NCBI GenBank assembly: GCA_002366565.1
Contig: DFBJ01000012.1
Location: forward strand, 434,001 to 498,000
From: Bacteriovoracaceae bacterium UBA3083
GTDB lineage: Bacteria; Bdellovibrionota; Bacteriovoracia; Bacteriovoracales; Bacteriovoracaceae
DNA length: 64,000 nucleotides
Direction of reading: 5' to 3'
Positions 8,111-16,122 of this stretch are shown one piece after another. The first letter of the stretch is position 1. Each line of letters starts with the position of its first letter. The notes under the pieces are model-generated. The model had not been told where the DNA came from. It ran no database searches and saw only the letters and a program-made list of their open reading frames with translations. The translations under genes and the position numbers were made by a program.

Positions 8111-8635
8111 TTACTTAATACACTTAATCGACTTTATGATTTTCTCAATTGCAGATTTGAACTTCTTGTAATCAACACTTTTGACTACACTTTTAATCTG
8201 TATGCCTTTATTAAAGCATTTCACTATAGTTTCACTAGAGAAAACTTCTATATTTCCAGGTAATTTATATTTCAAATTATAAACAACTCTATCATCACCA
8301 TACTTAGGTTCATCGAATCTAATAGCAGATGCCTTAAGACTTTTAAGGTTAGTTGTATTATCTGATTTAAATTTTTTAAAATTAGTTGACTTTCCTTTCT
8401 TAGAAATAAGACTCGCTGTACCACTTTCAACCGGAAAAACACCAATACTAGGTCCATGATGCTTTAACTTCTTATTCCAGATCAAAAGAGGAGTATTTAA
8501 AAATGACTCCTTGGCCTCATAGCTCTCATCAATACTTGCAGAGATTTTAACCTCTGTTTTTCTTTGCTTAACAAGGAACTCTTTTCCAAAAGAAACTGAA
8601 GAGATGAATAGAGAGACTACAAGTAGTGTCTTCAT
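8111..8635 (-). CDS. secreted protein of unknown function, coupled to the persulfide dioxygenase
   Basis: A 174-residue protein starting at ATG 8635, with signal peptide MKTLLVVSLFISSVSFGKEF (cleavage near FG/K). The mature part is strongly basic (many Lys) and probably beta-rich, with two Cys (in VKCFNK and SIKCIK) that could pair in the periplasm. The start overlaps the preceding stop by one base (TGATG), so it is translated together with the persulfide dioxygenase. I chose this ATG over one seven codons upstream because it opens directly into the signal peptide. No family is recognised. The coupling suggests a role in envelope sulfur or redox chemistry, but that is only contextual. Confidence 0.72.
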   Translation of the reverse strand: MKTLLVVSLFISSVSFGKEFLVKQRKTEVKISASIDESYEAKESFLNTPLLIWNKKLKHHGPSIGVFPVESGTASLISKKGKSTNFKKFKSDNTTNLKSLKASAIRFDEPKYGDDRVVYNLKYKLPGNIEVFSSETIVKCFNKGIQIKSVVKSVDYKKFKSAIEKIIKSIKCIK

Positions 8636-9351
8636 CAGTGACTTACCTTTCCACATTTCCTATTGGCAGGTAGAGCAATATCTATTTTAGCAGGATACGA
8701 GAGATTTAAATTATTCATAATCTCTTCGAAATCTGAAAATGAATTTGTTAACTTAAGTCTAGGATTGTGCTTCTTCTCTTCACCAATTGTTGAGGTCATT
8801 TCGCCCTTATAATTATGAGCAGGAAAAACTATAGTTTCATCTGGCAGTATAAATAGTTTATCCCTGACACTATCAAAGAGCGACTTATTAGAGCCTTCTT
8901 GAAAGTCTGTTCGTCCACATCCTCTAATGAGTAATGTATCTCCTGTGAAGAGATATTCATCAATCAAAACACACCCCGAACAATTAGTATGACCAGGAGT
9001 CTCTATAAATTTAAAGCTTAATTTATCAGATACTTTAACGCTTTCATTATGGGCAAGGGGTACAGAGTCTCCACAGTCTACTACGGCCTTATTACTAAGC
9101 CCTATTTTGGCACCAAGCTCCTCTGAAAGAGAATGTGAGCTCGTTATATGATCAGCATGGAGATGCGTATCAACACACCAGTGAAGCTTTAAATCAAGTT
9201 CTTGAATTATGCGTAAATCGCGCTCAAGAGTTTCTTTCACAGGATCAATTATTATCGCGTCTAAACTCTTGTTATCATAAACAATATATGTGTAAGTAGA
9301 TGATTCTTTCTCAAATAATTGTCTTATTGAAATATCTTTTGAAAATACCAT
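8635..9351 (-). CDS. persulfide dioxygenase (ETHE1-like metallo-beta-lactamase fold)
   Basis: A 238-residue cytoplasmic protein of the ETHE1/sulfur dioxygenase branch of the metallo-beta-lactamase superfamily, which uses a mononuclear iron to oxidise glutathione persulfide to sulfite. The metal motif is VDTHLHADHITSS (HxHxDH), with further ligands in ETPGHTNCSG, LFTGDTLLIRGCGRTDF and PAHNYKG. The string LLIRGCGRTDFQ, and EEKKHNPRL near the end, separate ETHE1-type enzymes from glyoxalase II. The start is ATG 9351 with GGAG seven bases upstream, not the TTG two codons earlier. Expected role: detoxification of sulfide-derived persulfides. The next gene overlaps its stop by one base. Confidence 0.88.
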   Translation of the reverse strand: MVFSKDISIRQLFEKESSTYTYIVYDNKSLDAIIIDPVKETLERDLRIIQELDLKLHWCVDTHLHADHITSSHSLSEELGAKIGLSNKAVVDCGDSVPLAHNESVKVSDKLSFKFIETPGHTNCSGCVLIDEYLFTGDTLLIRGCGRTDFQEGSNKSLFDSVRDKLFILPDETIVFPAHNYKGEMTSTIGEEKKHNPRLKLTNSFSDFEEIMNNLNLSYPAKIDIALPANRKCGKVSH

Positions 9352-9483
9352 TTGCAAACTCCGTGAAACCTTAAGTAAAAATCAAGACTTAGCCCTTAGT
9401 CAATAAGTTCTCTCGAAGAAAACATTACACAGAGCATTGTTTGAGGAATCCCCTTAACTTAAACTCCCCTCTTCGGAGGCTCA

Positions 9484-10428
9484 ATGACAAGAAAGCAACG
9501 CTTTTCTATTTTTATAATGGTTTGTGTTTTAACATCTCTAACTACAATAGCTCAGGACAAAGTCATCTATGGTGAAGACAACCGTAAAGAAAGTCAGGAG
9601 TATTTTGACAAGAGGTTTACTGAGGCGTCAGGTTCAGTGGCCGGAATGGTATGGAGCAAGAACTTAACTCCGTCTAAAGAGTCGGAGAAGGAATATAGCT
9701 TCAATCAATTACCGGTAAGTTTATATTACAATATTTGTAAGGATGAGGCCTTTAGTGATCAAGTTCCACTTCCTACATGTACAGCGTTTCTAGTTGGACC
9801 TGACCTACTGCTCACTGCTGGTCATTGTGTGAACAATGAAACTCAATGCAAAGAAAACACTTGGGTCTTTAACTATGTAAAAGGTACTAAGAAAATCAAA
9901 AAAAGTAATACTTATTCTTGTAAAAAACTAATCGATAGAAAACTTATTACAGATAATTCTAACTTAAAAGACTACGCTCTAATTCAATTAGACCGAGCAG
10001 TAGAAGAAGTTGAACCACTTCCACTTAGAGAGTCCGGGAAAGTAGAGAGAAGCACACCTCTAGTTGTAATTGGACACCCTGTTGGCTTACCACTAAAAAT
10101 TGCTGACGGAGCTAAAGTTCGTGGTTTTGTACTTTCAAACTTATTGAATCCATTTCAAGCGTTTAAGAGTAGAAAGAACTACTTTATAACCAATACAGAT
10201 ACTTATATTGGAAATAGTGGATCCCCTGTATTCAATGAGAACACTGGTCTAGTCGAAGGAATACTTATACAAGGTAAGAAAGATTTTTCACTGACAGAAG
10301 ACGACTGCCTTAGATCTATTAACTACAAAGATAAAAGAAAGAACTCCGAAGAGAAAGTCTTTAGAGTTCTACAGGTAGATAACTTACAAGAAGAAATTGA
10401 TAAGTCATATGAGAGAACAAATAGATAG
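9484..10428 (+). CDS. secreted trypsin-like serine protease
   Basis: A 314-residue precursor with an N-terminal signal peptide (basic MTRKQR, hydrophobic core to about residue 24, cleavage near IAQ). It has an S1/trypsin-like fold with the full triad: His114 in LLLTAGHCVN, Asp163 in LKDYALIQLD, Ser247 in GNSGSPVFN. Cys residues around the His (CTAF, GHC, TQC) suggest disulfides. The sequence resembles small secreted bacterial V8/trypsin-like proteases more than HtrA: no PDZ domain follows. GGAGG sits six bases before the ATG. In a predatory bacterium such enzymes may digest prey protein, which is inference. It converges on hemB; the stop codon lies in a shared palindrome. Confidence 0.9.
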   Translation: MTRKQRFSIFIMVCVLTSLTTIAQDKVIYGEDNRKESQEYFDKRFTEASGSVAGMVWSKNLTPSKESEKEYSFNQLPVSLYYNICKDEAFSDQVPLPTCTAFLVGPDLLLTAGHCVNNETQCKENTWVFNYVKGTKKIKKSNTYSCKKLIDRKLITDNSNLKDYALIQLDRAVEEVEPLPLRESGKVERSTPLVVIGHPVGLPLKIADGAKVRGFVLSNLLNPFQAFKSRKNYFITNTDTYIGNSGSPVFNENTGLVEGILIQGKKDFSLTEDDCLRSINYKDKRKNSEEKVFRVLQVDNLQEEIDKSYERTNR

Positions 10429-10446
10429 TCTTACGACTATCTATTT
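10419..10446. terminator. perfect palindrome forming the shared 3' ends of the protease gene and hemB
   Basis: AAATAGATAGTC (10419-10430) and GACTATCTATTT (10435-10446) are perfect reverse complements with a 4-base loop TTAC. Both stop codons (TAG at 10426-10428 on plus, TAG at 10439-10437 on minus) lie inside the stem, so each gene ends with the same codons AAT AGA TAG (Asn-Arg-stop). Position and symmetry suggest a bidirectional terminator, although T-runs are short (TTTA) on both sides. Confidence 0.6.
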
Positions 10447-11414
10447 AAAACTGTTGCAGCTTCCTTAGCAAAGTAAGTCAGGATCATATCGCAACCAGCT
10501 CTCTTGAAGGACATTAACATTTCCATCATGACAGCTTCTCCGTCAATCCAACCTTTTTCACTCGCGGCCTTAACCATAGCATACTCACCACTAACGTTAT
10601 AAGCAGCAATTGGTAGAGTTGTAGTCGCACGCATATCATTGATTATATCAAGGTAGCTAAGACCAGGCTTAACCATAAGTATATCGGCACCCTCTTGCTC
10701 ATCTAGAATCGTTTCTCTAATTGCTTCTCTTTTATTTGAAAAGTCCATTTGATAAGTTTTCTTATCTCCTGCTTTAGGTGCAGAATCAAGAGCATCTCTA
10801 AAAGGTCCATAGAATGCAGATGCATACTTGGCGGTATAAGACATGATGATAGTATTTGAGAAACCAGCTTCATCTAAAGCGTCTCTTATATATCCGACTC
10901 TCCCATCCATCATATCAGAAGGACCAATAATATCACTACCGGCCTTTGCTTGAGAGACAGACATTTTAGCTAAAATCTCTAGTGTTTCATCATTAAGAAT
11001 TTCATTATCATCTGAGACAACTCCATCATGACCATCACTTGAATATGGATCCATAGCTACATCTGTCATAATAAGCATATCTGGACAAGCGGCCTTAACA
11101 GCTCGTATAGCACGTTGAAATAATCCATCGTCATTATATGATTCAGTAGCGTACTTATCTTTCTTTGAGTCATCTAGTGCTGGAAATAAAGACACACATG
11201 ATACTCCTAGAGACCAGAGTTCTTGAACTTCCTTTACTAGTAAATCTATACTTAATCTATATTGCCCTGGCATAGAGTCTACAGCTATGGATTTATTCTC
11301 GCCTTCAATAACAAATAGAGGTGCAATTAAATCGTTTGCAGTTAAATGATTTTCTCTAACTAGCTTTCTTATTGAACTCGAAGTTCTATTTCTTCTTGGT
11401 CTATAAGTCATCAT
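10437..11414 (-). CDS. hemB: delta-aminolevulinic acid dehydratase (porphobilinogen synthase)
   Basis: A 325-residue cytoplasmic enzyme that condenses two 5-aminolevulinate molecules to porphobilinogen in haem synthesis. The two active-site lysines sit in MSYTAKYASAFYGPFRDA and ILMVKPGLSYLDII. The region that binds catalytic zinc in other HemB proteins reads TDVAMDPYSSDGHDG, with Ala and Asp instead of three Cys, so this is a zinc-independent, magnesium-type enzyme as in Pseudomonas. N terminus RPRRNRTSSSIRKLVRE is typical. I start at ATG 11414 (AGGA eight bases upstream); the next codon is also ATG. It follows the SufE-family gene after two bases and is probably cotranscribed with it. Confidence 0.96.
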   Translation of the reverse strand: MMTYRPRRNRTSSSIRKLVRENHLTANDLIAPLFVIEGENKSIAVDSMPGQYRLSIDLLVKEVQELWSLGVSCVSLFPALDDSKKDKYATESYNDDGLFQRAIRAVKAACPDMLIMTDVAMDPYSSDGHDGVVSDDNEILNDETLEILAKMSVSQAKAGSDIIGPSDMMDGRVGYIRDALDEAGFSNTIIMSYTAKYASAFYGPFRDALDSAPKAGDKKTYQMDFSNKREAIRETILDEQEGADILMVKPGLSYLDIINDMRATTTLPIAAYNVSGEYAMVKAASEKGWIDGEAVMMEMLMSFKRAGCDMILTYFAKEAATVLNR

Positions 11415-11416
11415 CA

Positions 11417-11851
11417 CTAAAGTCCTAGGCTTAATTTAGTTTTAAATGCTAATGCATATACTGAGATTTGTTTTACCATTGAGCTTAAACCATTTGCTCT
11501 ACTCATTGATAAGTGCTGTCTAAGCCCTATTGTCTCTAAGAAGTCTGGCTTAGTTGCCAATATTTCATCTGGAGTAGCATCTGAATAAACACTTAATAAA
11601 AGAGCGATAATTCCCTTCACTATAGCAGCATCACTATCTGCCTTAAATATAACCTTATCACCTTGAAGTTCAGCATGAAGCCACACCTGACTTTGGCAAC
11701 CCTTTACTTTGTTGCTCTCTAGCCTATGCTCTTCAGGTAGAACATCTAAGTCCTTCCCTAAGTTAATTATGGCCTTATATTTATCTTCCCAATTTGTGAA
11801 ATTTTCAAAATTGGCAACTACAGCTGAAACCCTTGTATCTATCGCGCTCAT
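11417..11851 (-). CDS. sufE: SufE-family sulfur-acceptor protein
   Basis: A 144-residue SufE/CsdE-type protein that takes persulfide sulfur from a cysteine desulfurase for Fe-S cluster assembly. The acceptor Cys is in the family motif VKGCQSQVWL; YKAIINLGKDL and PEEHRLESNKV upstream are also characteristic. I start at one of two adjacent ATGs (11851) with AAGGA just upstream; a longer reading adds 22 hydrophobic residues unlike the family. No sufS or csdA adjoins, so SufE versus CsdE cannot be decided. It sits two bases before hemB, pairing Fe-S and haem biogenesis. Confidence 0.87.
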   Translation of the reverse strand: MSAIDTRVSAVVANFENFTNWEDKYKAIINLGKDLDVLPEEHRLESNKVKGCQSQVWLHAELQGDKVIFKADSDAAIVKGIIALLLSVYSDATPDEILATKPDFLETIGLRQHLSMSRANGLSSMVKQISVYALAFKTKLSLGL

Positions 11852-11983
11852 CATTGTCCTTAAATAAGTAATTAATCTTATAGCTTGTAACAAATATTCA
11901 TAAATATGTCTAAACACGTTGATAATTTGTGAAATTGTTCTATATTATAAGTAGGACATAAGTACTACAAAGAGAATAGCGAA

Positions 11984-12829
11984 ATGAAAATCGATGAATT
12001 TAGATTGTCTAAAATTATACTAAGTGCGAGAAAACGCATGAACCTAACTCAAAATGAAGTCTCTAAGACTACTGGTATTACTCAGGGAACACTTTCTAAA
12101 ATTGAATCTTATCAATGTTCTGTATCTGCTAAGCATTGGTTTTTACTAAGTAAGCTCTTAGATATTCCTTCTACTTCTGTTTGGACAGGATATATTGATC
12201 GCGGTATTAGGCCAAGTACTCCATCAACTAAAAATGTTTTCAAGCAGCCTAAGAAGTACTTTAACCACTCTTACTCTTCGACAAAAGAAATCGCACCAAT
12301 CATAAAATTTATTTGTGAGAAAATTGGTAAAGAGAGACTTGATCAATATCTGGCCAAACTAAAAATGACTGACTTAATATTCATTGATCTAAATAATAAA
12401 ATTAGCTTTCAATTGGCCTATGACTTACTTAAAGAAGTATTTAGTGAAGGCATAACTCAAGATGACTTCAAGAAGATTGCACAATACTCTAAAGATCTCA
12501 ATCTACATGGCGCCCAGGCAGAAGTTTATAAGAAGAAGAAATCAAGTATAGCTCTTCTAAAGTCATTCTTAGAAAACTCTCCGTTTTACCAAGAAGCTTA
12601 TAAGTACAATATACTTTCAAAGACTGATAATAATATGACTTTTGAACTTGAACCTCTGCAAGCGACACTGCCAGAGTTCAACAAGGTAAAAGATATTCTA
12701 ATTCCTTACACTAAAGCGTATTTAGAAAGCTTTATTTCAAATAATTCAAATGAAAAGACAATCATTGAAATAGAGGAAAATATCAATAGTGATAAAGTTC
12801 TATTTTCTGTAAGAGTAGAATCTATTTAA
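11984..12829 (+). CDS. XRE-family transcriptional regulator
   Basis: A 281-residue protein whose first 65 residues form a Cro/CI-type helix-turn-helix: ILSARKRMNLTQNEVSKTTG, then ITQGTLSKIESYQ. The remaining 210 residues are mostly helical, Lys-rich and of unrecognised fold; they may bind a ligand or mediate dimerisation. AAAGAGA precedes the ATG. It diverges from the SufE-hemB unit, with about 130 bases between starts, so it may control that unit or itself (inference from arrangement only). Its 3' end overlaps the convergent flagellar hook gene by eight bases. Confidence 0.82.
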   Translation: MKIDEFRLSKIILSARKRMNLTQNEVSKTTGITQGTLSKIESYQCSVSAKHWFLLSKLLDIPSTSVWTGYIDRGIRPSTPSTKNVFKQPKKYFNHSYSSTKEIAPIIKFICEKIGKERLDQYLAKLKMTDLIFIDLNNKISFQLAYDLLKEVFSEGITQDDFKKIAQYSKDLNLHGAQAEVYKKKKSSIALLKSFLENSPFYQEAYKYNILSKTDNNMTFELEPLQATLPEFNKVKDILIPYTKAYLESFISNNSNEKTIIEIEENINSDKVLFSVRVESI

Positions 12830-14066
12830 GAGCAATAACATTCTTTAATAGACTATCTATTGCTCCCATTGCTTGAGCATTTGCCGAAAAGCTTTTCTGA
12901 GTCTTCATCATATCTACAAAGTTATTAGTTATATCAACATTTGATAATTCTAGAGCATTCGTTCGAATTTCACCACGTGCTTCTTTTCCACTTTGGCCTA
13001 GGGACACCTGGCCTGAAGTTTGATTTCCAACATAGAGATTTTGTCCGACTTTTCTCAGCCCTTGCTCATTTGCAAACTTCGCAATAGCAACTTTTCCAAG
13101 CTGAACACTTTTGCCATTATCATAACGAAGTGTCATAGACCCACCCTGATCAAAACCAAGACCTACGACAGAGCCTCCAGTATTACCATCTCTAGAGTTA
13201 GAGCTAACACTAGTATCTGTTCCAAATTGAGTGGTTGGTTCATCTTTATTTGTAAGACTGATATTTATTGCTTGTTGCTCACCACCTTTAAATGTGGCCG
13301 TAGCATTTAATCCAGAATCATTTTGTAAATAACCTTTATCATCAAAAGTTACATTTCCAGTACCAACTAAAACTTTCCCCTCAACTTGTGGTTCAAGATC
13401 GTCTCCGTTTGCCATGGCATTATATGACCAGTTTCCATCTGAAGTTTTTGTAAAATAAACCTCGAGGGATTGTTGCTCACCCTTTGCATCAAGGACAGTT
13501 ACAGATCTTTCAAAGCTACTAGTCTCTCTTGGGCTTAGAGGGTCAAAGACTTTGATATCTTCTCTAGCATCAAGATTCATAGTCATTTTAACATTAGAAG
13601 TGGCCACGGGGTTCATATTCCCTTTTGATATTCTAAGAGGAGCAACAGAATTAGACTCCCTTCCTTCTTCTCCATTAAATCCTAAAACCTTATGTCCATC
13701 ACTTGAAACTAGAAAGCCATCTCGGTCAAAGTGGAATGATCCATCACGTGTATAGGCCTGTCCAAATGGAGTATCTACAGCAAATAGCCCATTACCATCT
13801 ATAGCGAGGTCTGTAGCTGAGTCTGTATTAGAAAGTGTTCCTTGTGCTAAGTCTCTTGTCTTTCCATCAATAACTGCACCGGCACCTATTTGATTCCCTC
13901 CATCAACTCCGATGGATGCATCAACAAGCATTTCAGAGAACTCGGCCCTATTCCCCTTAAAACCAGTCGTTCCAGCGTTATTGATATTATCACCAACAAT
14001 TTCGAGCTTACGCCCAAGTTGGTTAGAAGTATTACTGGTAACATTTAGACTTTGAAATAGGCTCAT
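12822..14066 (-). CDS. flgE: flagellar hook protein FlgE-like
   Basis: A 414-residue flagellar rod/hook protein. N-terminal motif LNVTSNTSNQLGRKLEIVGD then NINNAGTTGFKGNRAEFSEM, and C-terminal RTNALELSNVDITNNFVDMM then KTQKSFSANAQAM, are the paired helices of axial proteins. The middle (DLAIDGNGLFAVDTPFGQAYTRDGSF, then VLDAKGEQQSLEVYFTKTSDGNW) is the FlgE D2-type domain, which favours FlgE over FlgF or FlgG. Exported by the flagellar type III system, so no cleavable signal is expected. I prefer the second of two adjacent ATGs (six bases after GGAG). No other flagellar genes are nearby, unusual for a hook gene; it may be a second hook-like copy. Overlaps the XRE gene's end. Confidence 0.85.
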   Translation of the reverse strand: MSLFQSLNVTSNTSNQLGRKLEIVGDNINNAGTTGFKGNRAEFSEMLVDASIGVDGGNQIGAGAVIDGKTRDLAQGTLSNTDSATDLAIDGNGLFAVDTPFGQAYTRDGSFHFDRDGFLVSSDGHKVLGFNGEEGRESNSVAPLRISKGNMNPVATSNVKMTMNLDAREDIKVFDPLSPRETSSFERSVTVLDAKGEQQSLEVYFTKTSDGNWSYNAMANGDDLEPQVEGKVLVGTGNVTFDDKGYLQNDSGLNATATFKGGEQQAINISLTNKDEPTTQFGTDTSVSSNSRDGNTGGSVVGLGFDQGGSMTLRYDNGKSVQLGKVAIAKFANEQGLRKVGQNLYVGNQTSGQVSLGQSGKEARGEIRTNALELSNVDITNNFVDMMKTQKSFSANAQAMGAIDSLLKNVIALK

Positions 14067-14198
14067 CATAGGCTCCGATTGAGTTATTCTCTCTAAATAT
14101 ATTTTACTAATTTTAAAGAATGAAAAGTAGCTGGAAAAAATGTTCGACTAAGAGAGTCAAACAATATGATATTAGCTACCTACAAGGATATGGTCTTT

Positions 14199-14414
14199 CT
14201 ACCAAAGAGAATCATCATTGAGATCTAACACTTTTTCTTTTTTAAAGTGGTCTTTAAGCTTGAATCCCTGACACTCTACACCAGTTTCTCGTTTGACGAC
14301 TTGTGAAGGAATAGATTGAGAGCTAAAGCCATAGAGCGAGCATGACCTAGGCTTATTAGGGTCCCACGAGGCTTTATAATGAACGCATTTAAGGCAAGCT
14401 GGTCTTTGACTCAT
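14199..14414 (-). CDS. Cys-rich mini-protein, probable metal binding
   Basis: A 71-residue protein with four Cys: CLKC at the start (PACLKCVHYKASWDPNKP), RSCSLYG, and VECQGF. The pattern C-x2-C...W-x-P...PR-x-C...G-x-x-C suggests a small zinc-binding fold. I recall similar short proteins in many proteobacteria, some mislabelled as uracil-DNA glycosylase, but cannot name the family with certainty. I start at the second ATG (14414), seven bases after AGGAG; the first ATG, two codons upstream, is too close. It stands alone upstream of the hook gene. Confidence 0.72.
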   Translation of the reverse strand: MSQRPACLKCVHYKASWDPNKPRSCSLYGFSSQSIPSQVVKRETGVECQGFKLKDHFKKEKVLDLNDDSLW

Positions 14415-14737
14415 TTTCATACTCCTAAAGAGATAATCACCTAACTATGATCTCAATCTAGCTCATATGTTTCCACGAGGAATTAATTTCCGAGAAACTT
14501 GTCGAAAGTTTATTCACTTCCAGTTGTAATTAATTCACTTACCTTTTGCCAAATTCAAAGCTCAACTAGAATGAAGCTGAAGTTACTTAGAAACAACTTA
14601 TAAGTGACTAATAATCAGACGCTTAAATAAAGTTAGACACTAAACAAGTGAAGATAGCGACTCTAACTAGCTGATTATCCTTAAAAGATTTGGCATAGAA
14701 TTAGCAAACATATTAATGAATTTAAAATGGAAGTGAC
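14415..14737. other. 323-base intergenic region between divergent genes
   Basis: AT-rich spacer separating the Cys-rich mini-protein gene (minus) from the acidic protein gene (plus). I see no RNA gene or convincing ORF. It holds a ribosome-binding site for the minus gene (AGGAG at its edge) and a candidate sigma-54-type promoter at 14691-14706 for the plus genes. Confidence 0.5.
14691..14706 (+). promoter_or_regulatory. candidate sigma-54-type -24/-12 promoter
   Basis: TGGCATAGAATTAGCA has the invariant GG (14692-14693) and GC (14704-14705) separated by exactly ten bases, as sigma-54 promoters require. The -24 box TGGCAT is close to TGGCAC; the -12 box TTAGCA departs from TTGCA. The expected start would be near 14717, about 20 bases before the ATG at 14738. 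Motif-only evidence in AT-rich DNA. Confidence 0.35.
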
Positions 14738-15070
14738 ATGAAAGAAAGCATTCAAACATCTGCAGATAATCTCGTAATGTTCCCTGCAGCTAAAAATTTT
14801 CCTGAAGAAAGTGTAACTAACGAAGAGCTCATGAAAAATGATCCTCTAGAAGCACTTATGAATGAATTCTCTCATATGCCTTGTGAAGATGTATTTGATG
14901 AAGATGAACTTGAGGAAGAAGCTAAACCTATTGAGCTAAAACTAGGTCAACTAGATCGAATTTTACTTATTCATTCTCAATTAAAAAAATTAGAAGATAC
15001 AACACTTCGAATGAAATACTTAATTGATGAAATTGAAGACTTTCTCCCAAAAAAGGTTAGAAGAAAATAA
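14738..15070 (+). CDS. small acidic protein coupled to a secreted HExxH protein
   Basis: A 110-residue cytoplasmic protein. The N-terminal half is acidic and probably disordered (DVFDEDELEEEAKP); the C-terminal half is a likely helical hairpin (LDRILLIHSQLKKLEDTTLR, then MKYLIDEIEDF) ending in a basic KKVRRK. There is no signal peptide and no recognised family. Its TAA overlaps the next ATG by one base (TAATG), so the pair is translationally coupled. An adaptor or regulator role is possible but not supported by any motif. Confidence 0.7.
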   Translation: MKESIQTSADNLVMFPAAKNFPEESVTNEELMKNDPLEALMNEFSHMPCEDVFDEDELEEEAKPIELKLGQLDRILLIHSQLKKLEDTTLRMKYLIDEIEDFLPKKVRRK

Positions 15071-16122
15071 TGATTAAAAAACTTATCAAACTATTAATTT
15101 TAACTGTGATCTCTTTTAGCTCACTCGCTTATAATACTTCTTCTGAAGTAGAACTCTTAAATAAAGAGTTCAATCAAAATGAAGAGTACCCAATTATTAT
15201 TTTTGATAAGAATAAGATACAAAACCTTCTAACAGAATCTAAAAGTGAAAATTTAAAACTAATTGAACAATATATTCTAAAGACATTTGGCATTGAGCTT
15301 GAAAAACATGATAGTGAAACTATTCTTGACTATCACACTGTCTTCAACAGCTCCGCAAGTGCTCTTCCATTTAAAGAGAGTAGAACAAATAAGTACCGAT
15401 TCTGCGCAGTCTTTCCATCAGGTTCAAATCTAGAACATGAAGGAGAAGTAAAACGTATTTTAGGTATTACTGATGAGGTAAACCCATACCCTAAAAACAC
15501 AGTTAAAAAGGTAATGAAGTTATTAAGCTTAAAAGAGCTTAAGCTGATTTCTCTCTATCATGAACTATCGCACTGTCTAGATAAAACATATATTCCTAAT
15601 ATGACTATGCCGGAGTCGCACAATATCCATATGGCAGAATCTTTTGCAGAATCACTTTCTCTATTATTTGTAACAAAGAGATTTAACTTTAGAAATATTG
15701 CTCTAAGAAGAAGTATTTTAAGAGGCCTATACACTAAGTACATGGGTAAACACATTATCAATGATGAGGATACTATTGTTATGCACCCAAGTGCAAAAAG
15801 TATGGGGGTAATTTATTACTTATCACCTACTTTATTAAGTTTAGACAGTATACTTTCAAGTTATAGTTTTCGTATAAAAGATCATACAACAGATCAACTT
15901 TCAGCTATGGCATTAAGTAATACGGAGAATTATTCTTTTGATTCTAGAACTTTCGCAGCAATCGTAAGTTATTTAAAGTTTGGAGAAAAAAATTCAACTT
16001 CAAACTATTTAGATCTTGCCCAAAGTTCTCCAGACTTGTTCTACAACACTTACTTAAGACTAAGAAGAGAAATCCTTTTCATAAATGACTTAGAATTCCT
16101 CTTAGATAAACTTAGCAATTAG
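15070..16122 (+). CDS. secreted putative zinc metallopeptidase (HExxH)
   Basis: A 350-residue precursor with a signal peptide (about residues 1-20, ending SSLAYN). The central motif LISLYHELSHCLD contains a complete HExxH (His164-Glu165...His168). Downstream, HMAESFAESLS supplies a plausible third zinc ligand, Glu190 or Glu194, as in gluzincins. No known peptidase family is recognised. The last 130 residues (YYLSPTLLSLDSILS, LYNTYLRLRRE-like helices) are probably helical. Predicted to act in the periplasm or outside. Coupled to the acidic protein by TAATG and convergent with the hybrid kinase gene, overlapping it by 11 bases. Peptidase activity is an inference from the motif. Confidence 0.72.
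   Translation: MIKKLIKLLILTVISFSSLAYNTSSEVELLNKEFNQNEEYPIIIFDKNKIQNLLTESKSENLKLIEQYILKTFGIELEKHDSETILDYHTVFNSSASALPFKESRTNKYRFCAVFPSGSNLEHEGEVKRILGITDEVNPYPKNTVKKVMKLLSLKELKLISLYHELSHCLDKTYIPNMTMPESHNIHMAESFAESLSLLFVTKRFNFRNIALRRSILRGLYTKYMGKHIINDEDTIVMHPSAKSMGVIYYLSPTLLSLDSILSSYSFRIKDHTTDQLSAMALSNTENYSFDSRTFAAIVSYLKFGEKNSTSNYLDLAQSSPDLFYNTYLRLRREILFINDLEFLLDKLSN

Noticed and set aside
14415..14737. Small ORFs in the 323-base spacer
   Set aside because: No ORF with ribosome-binding site and plausible composition seen on either strand.
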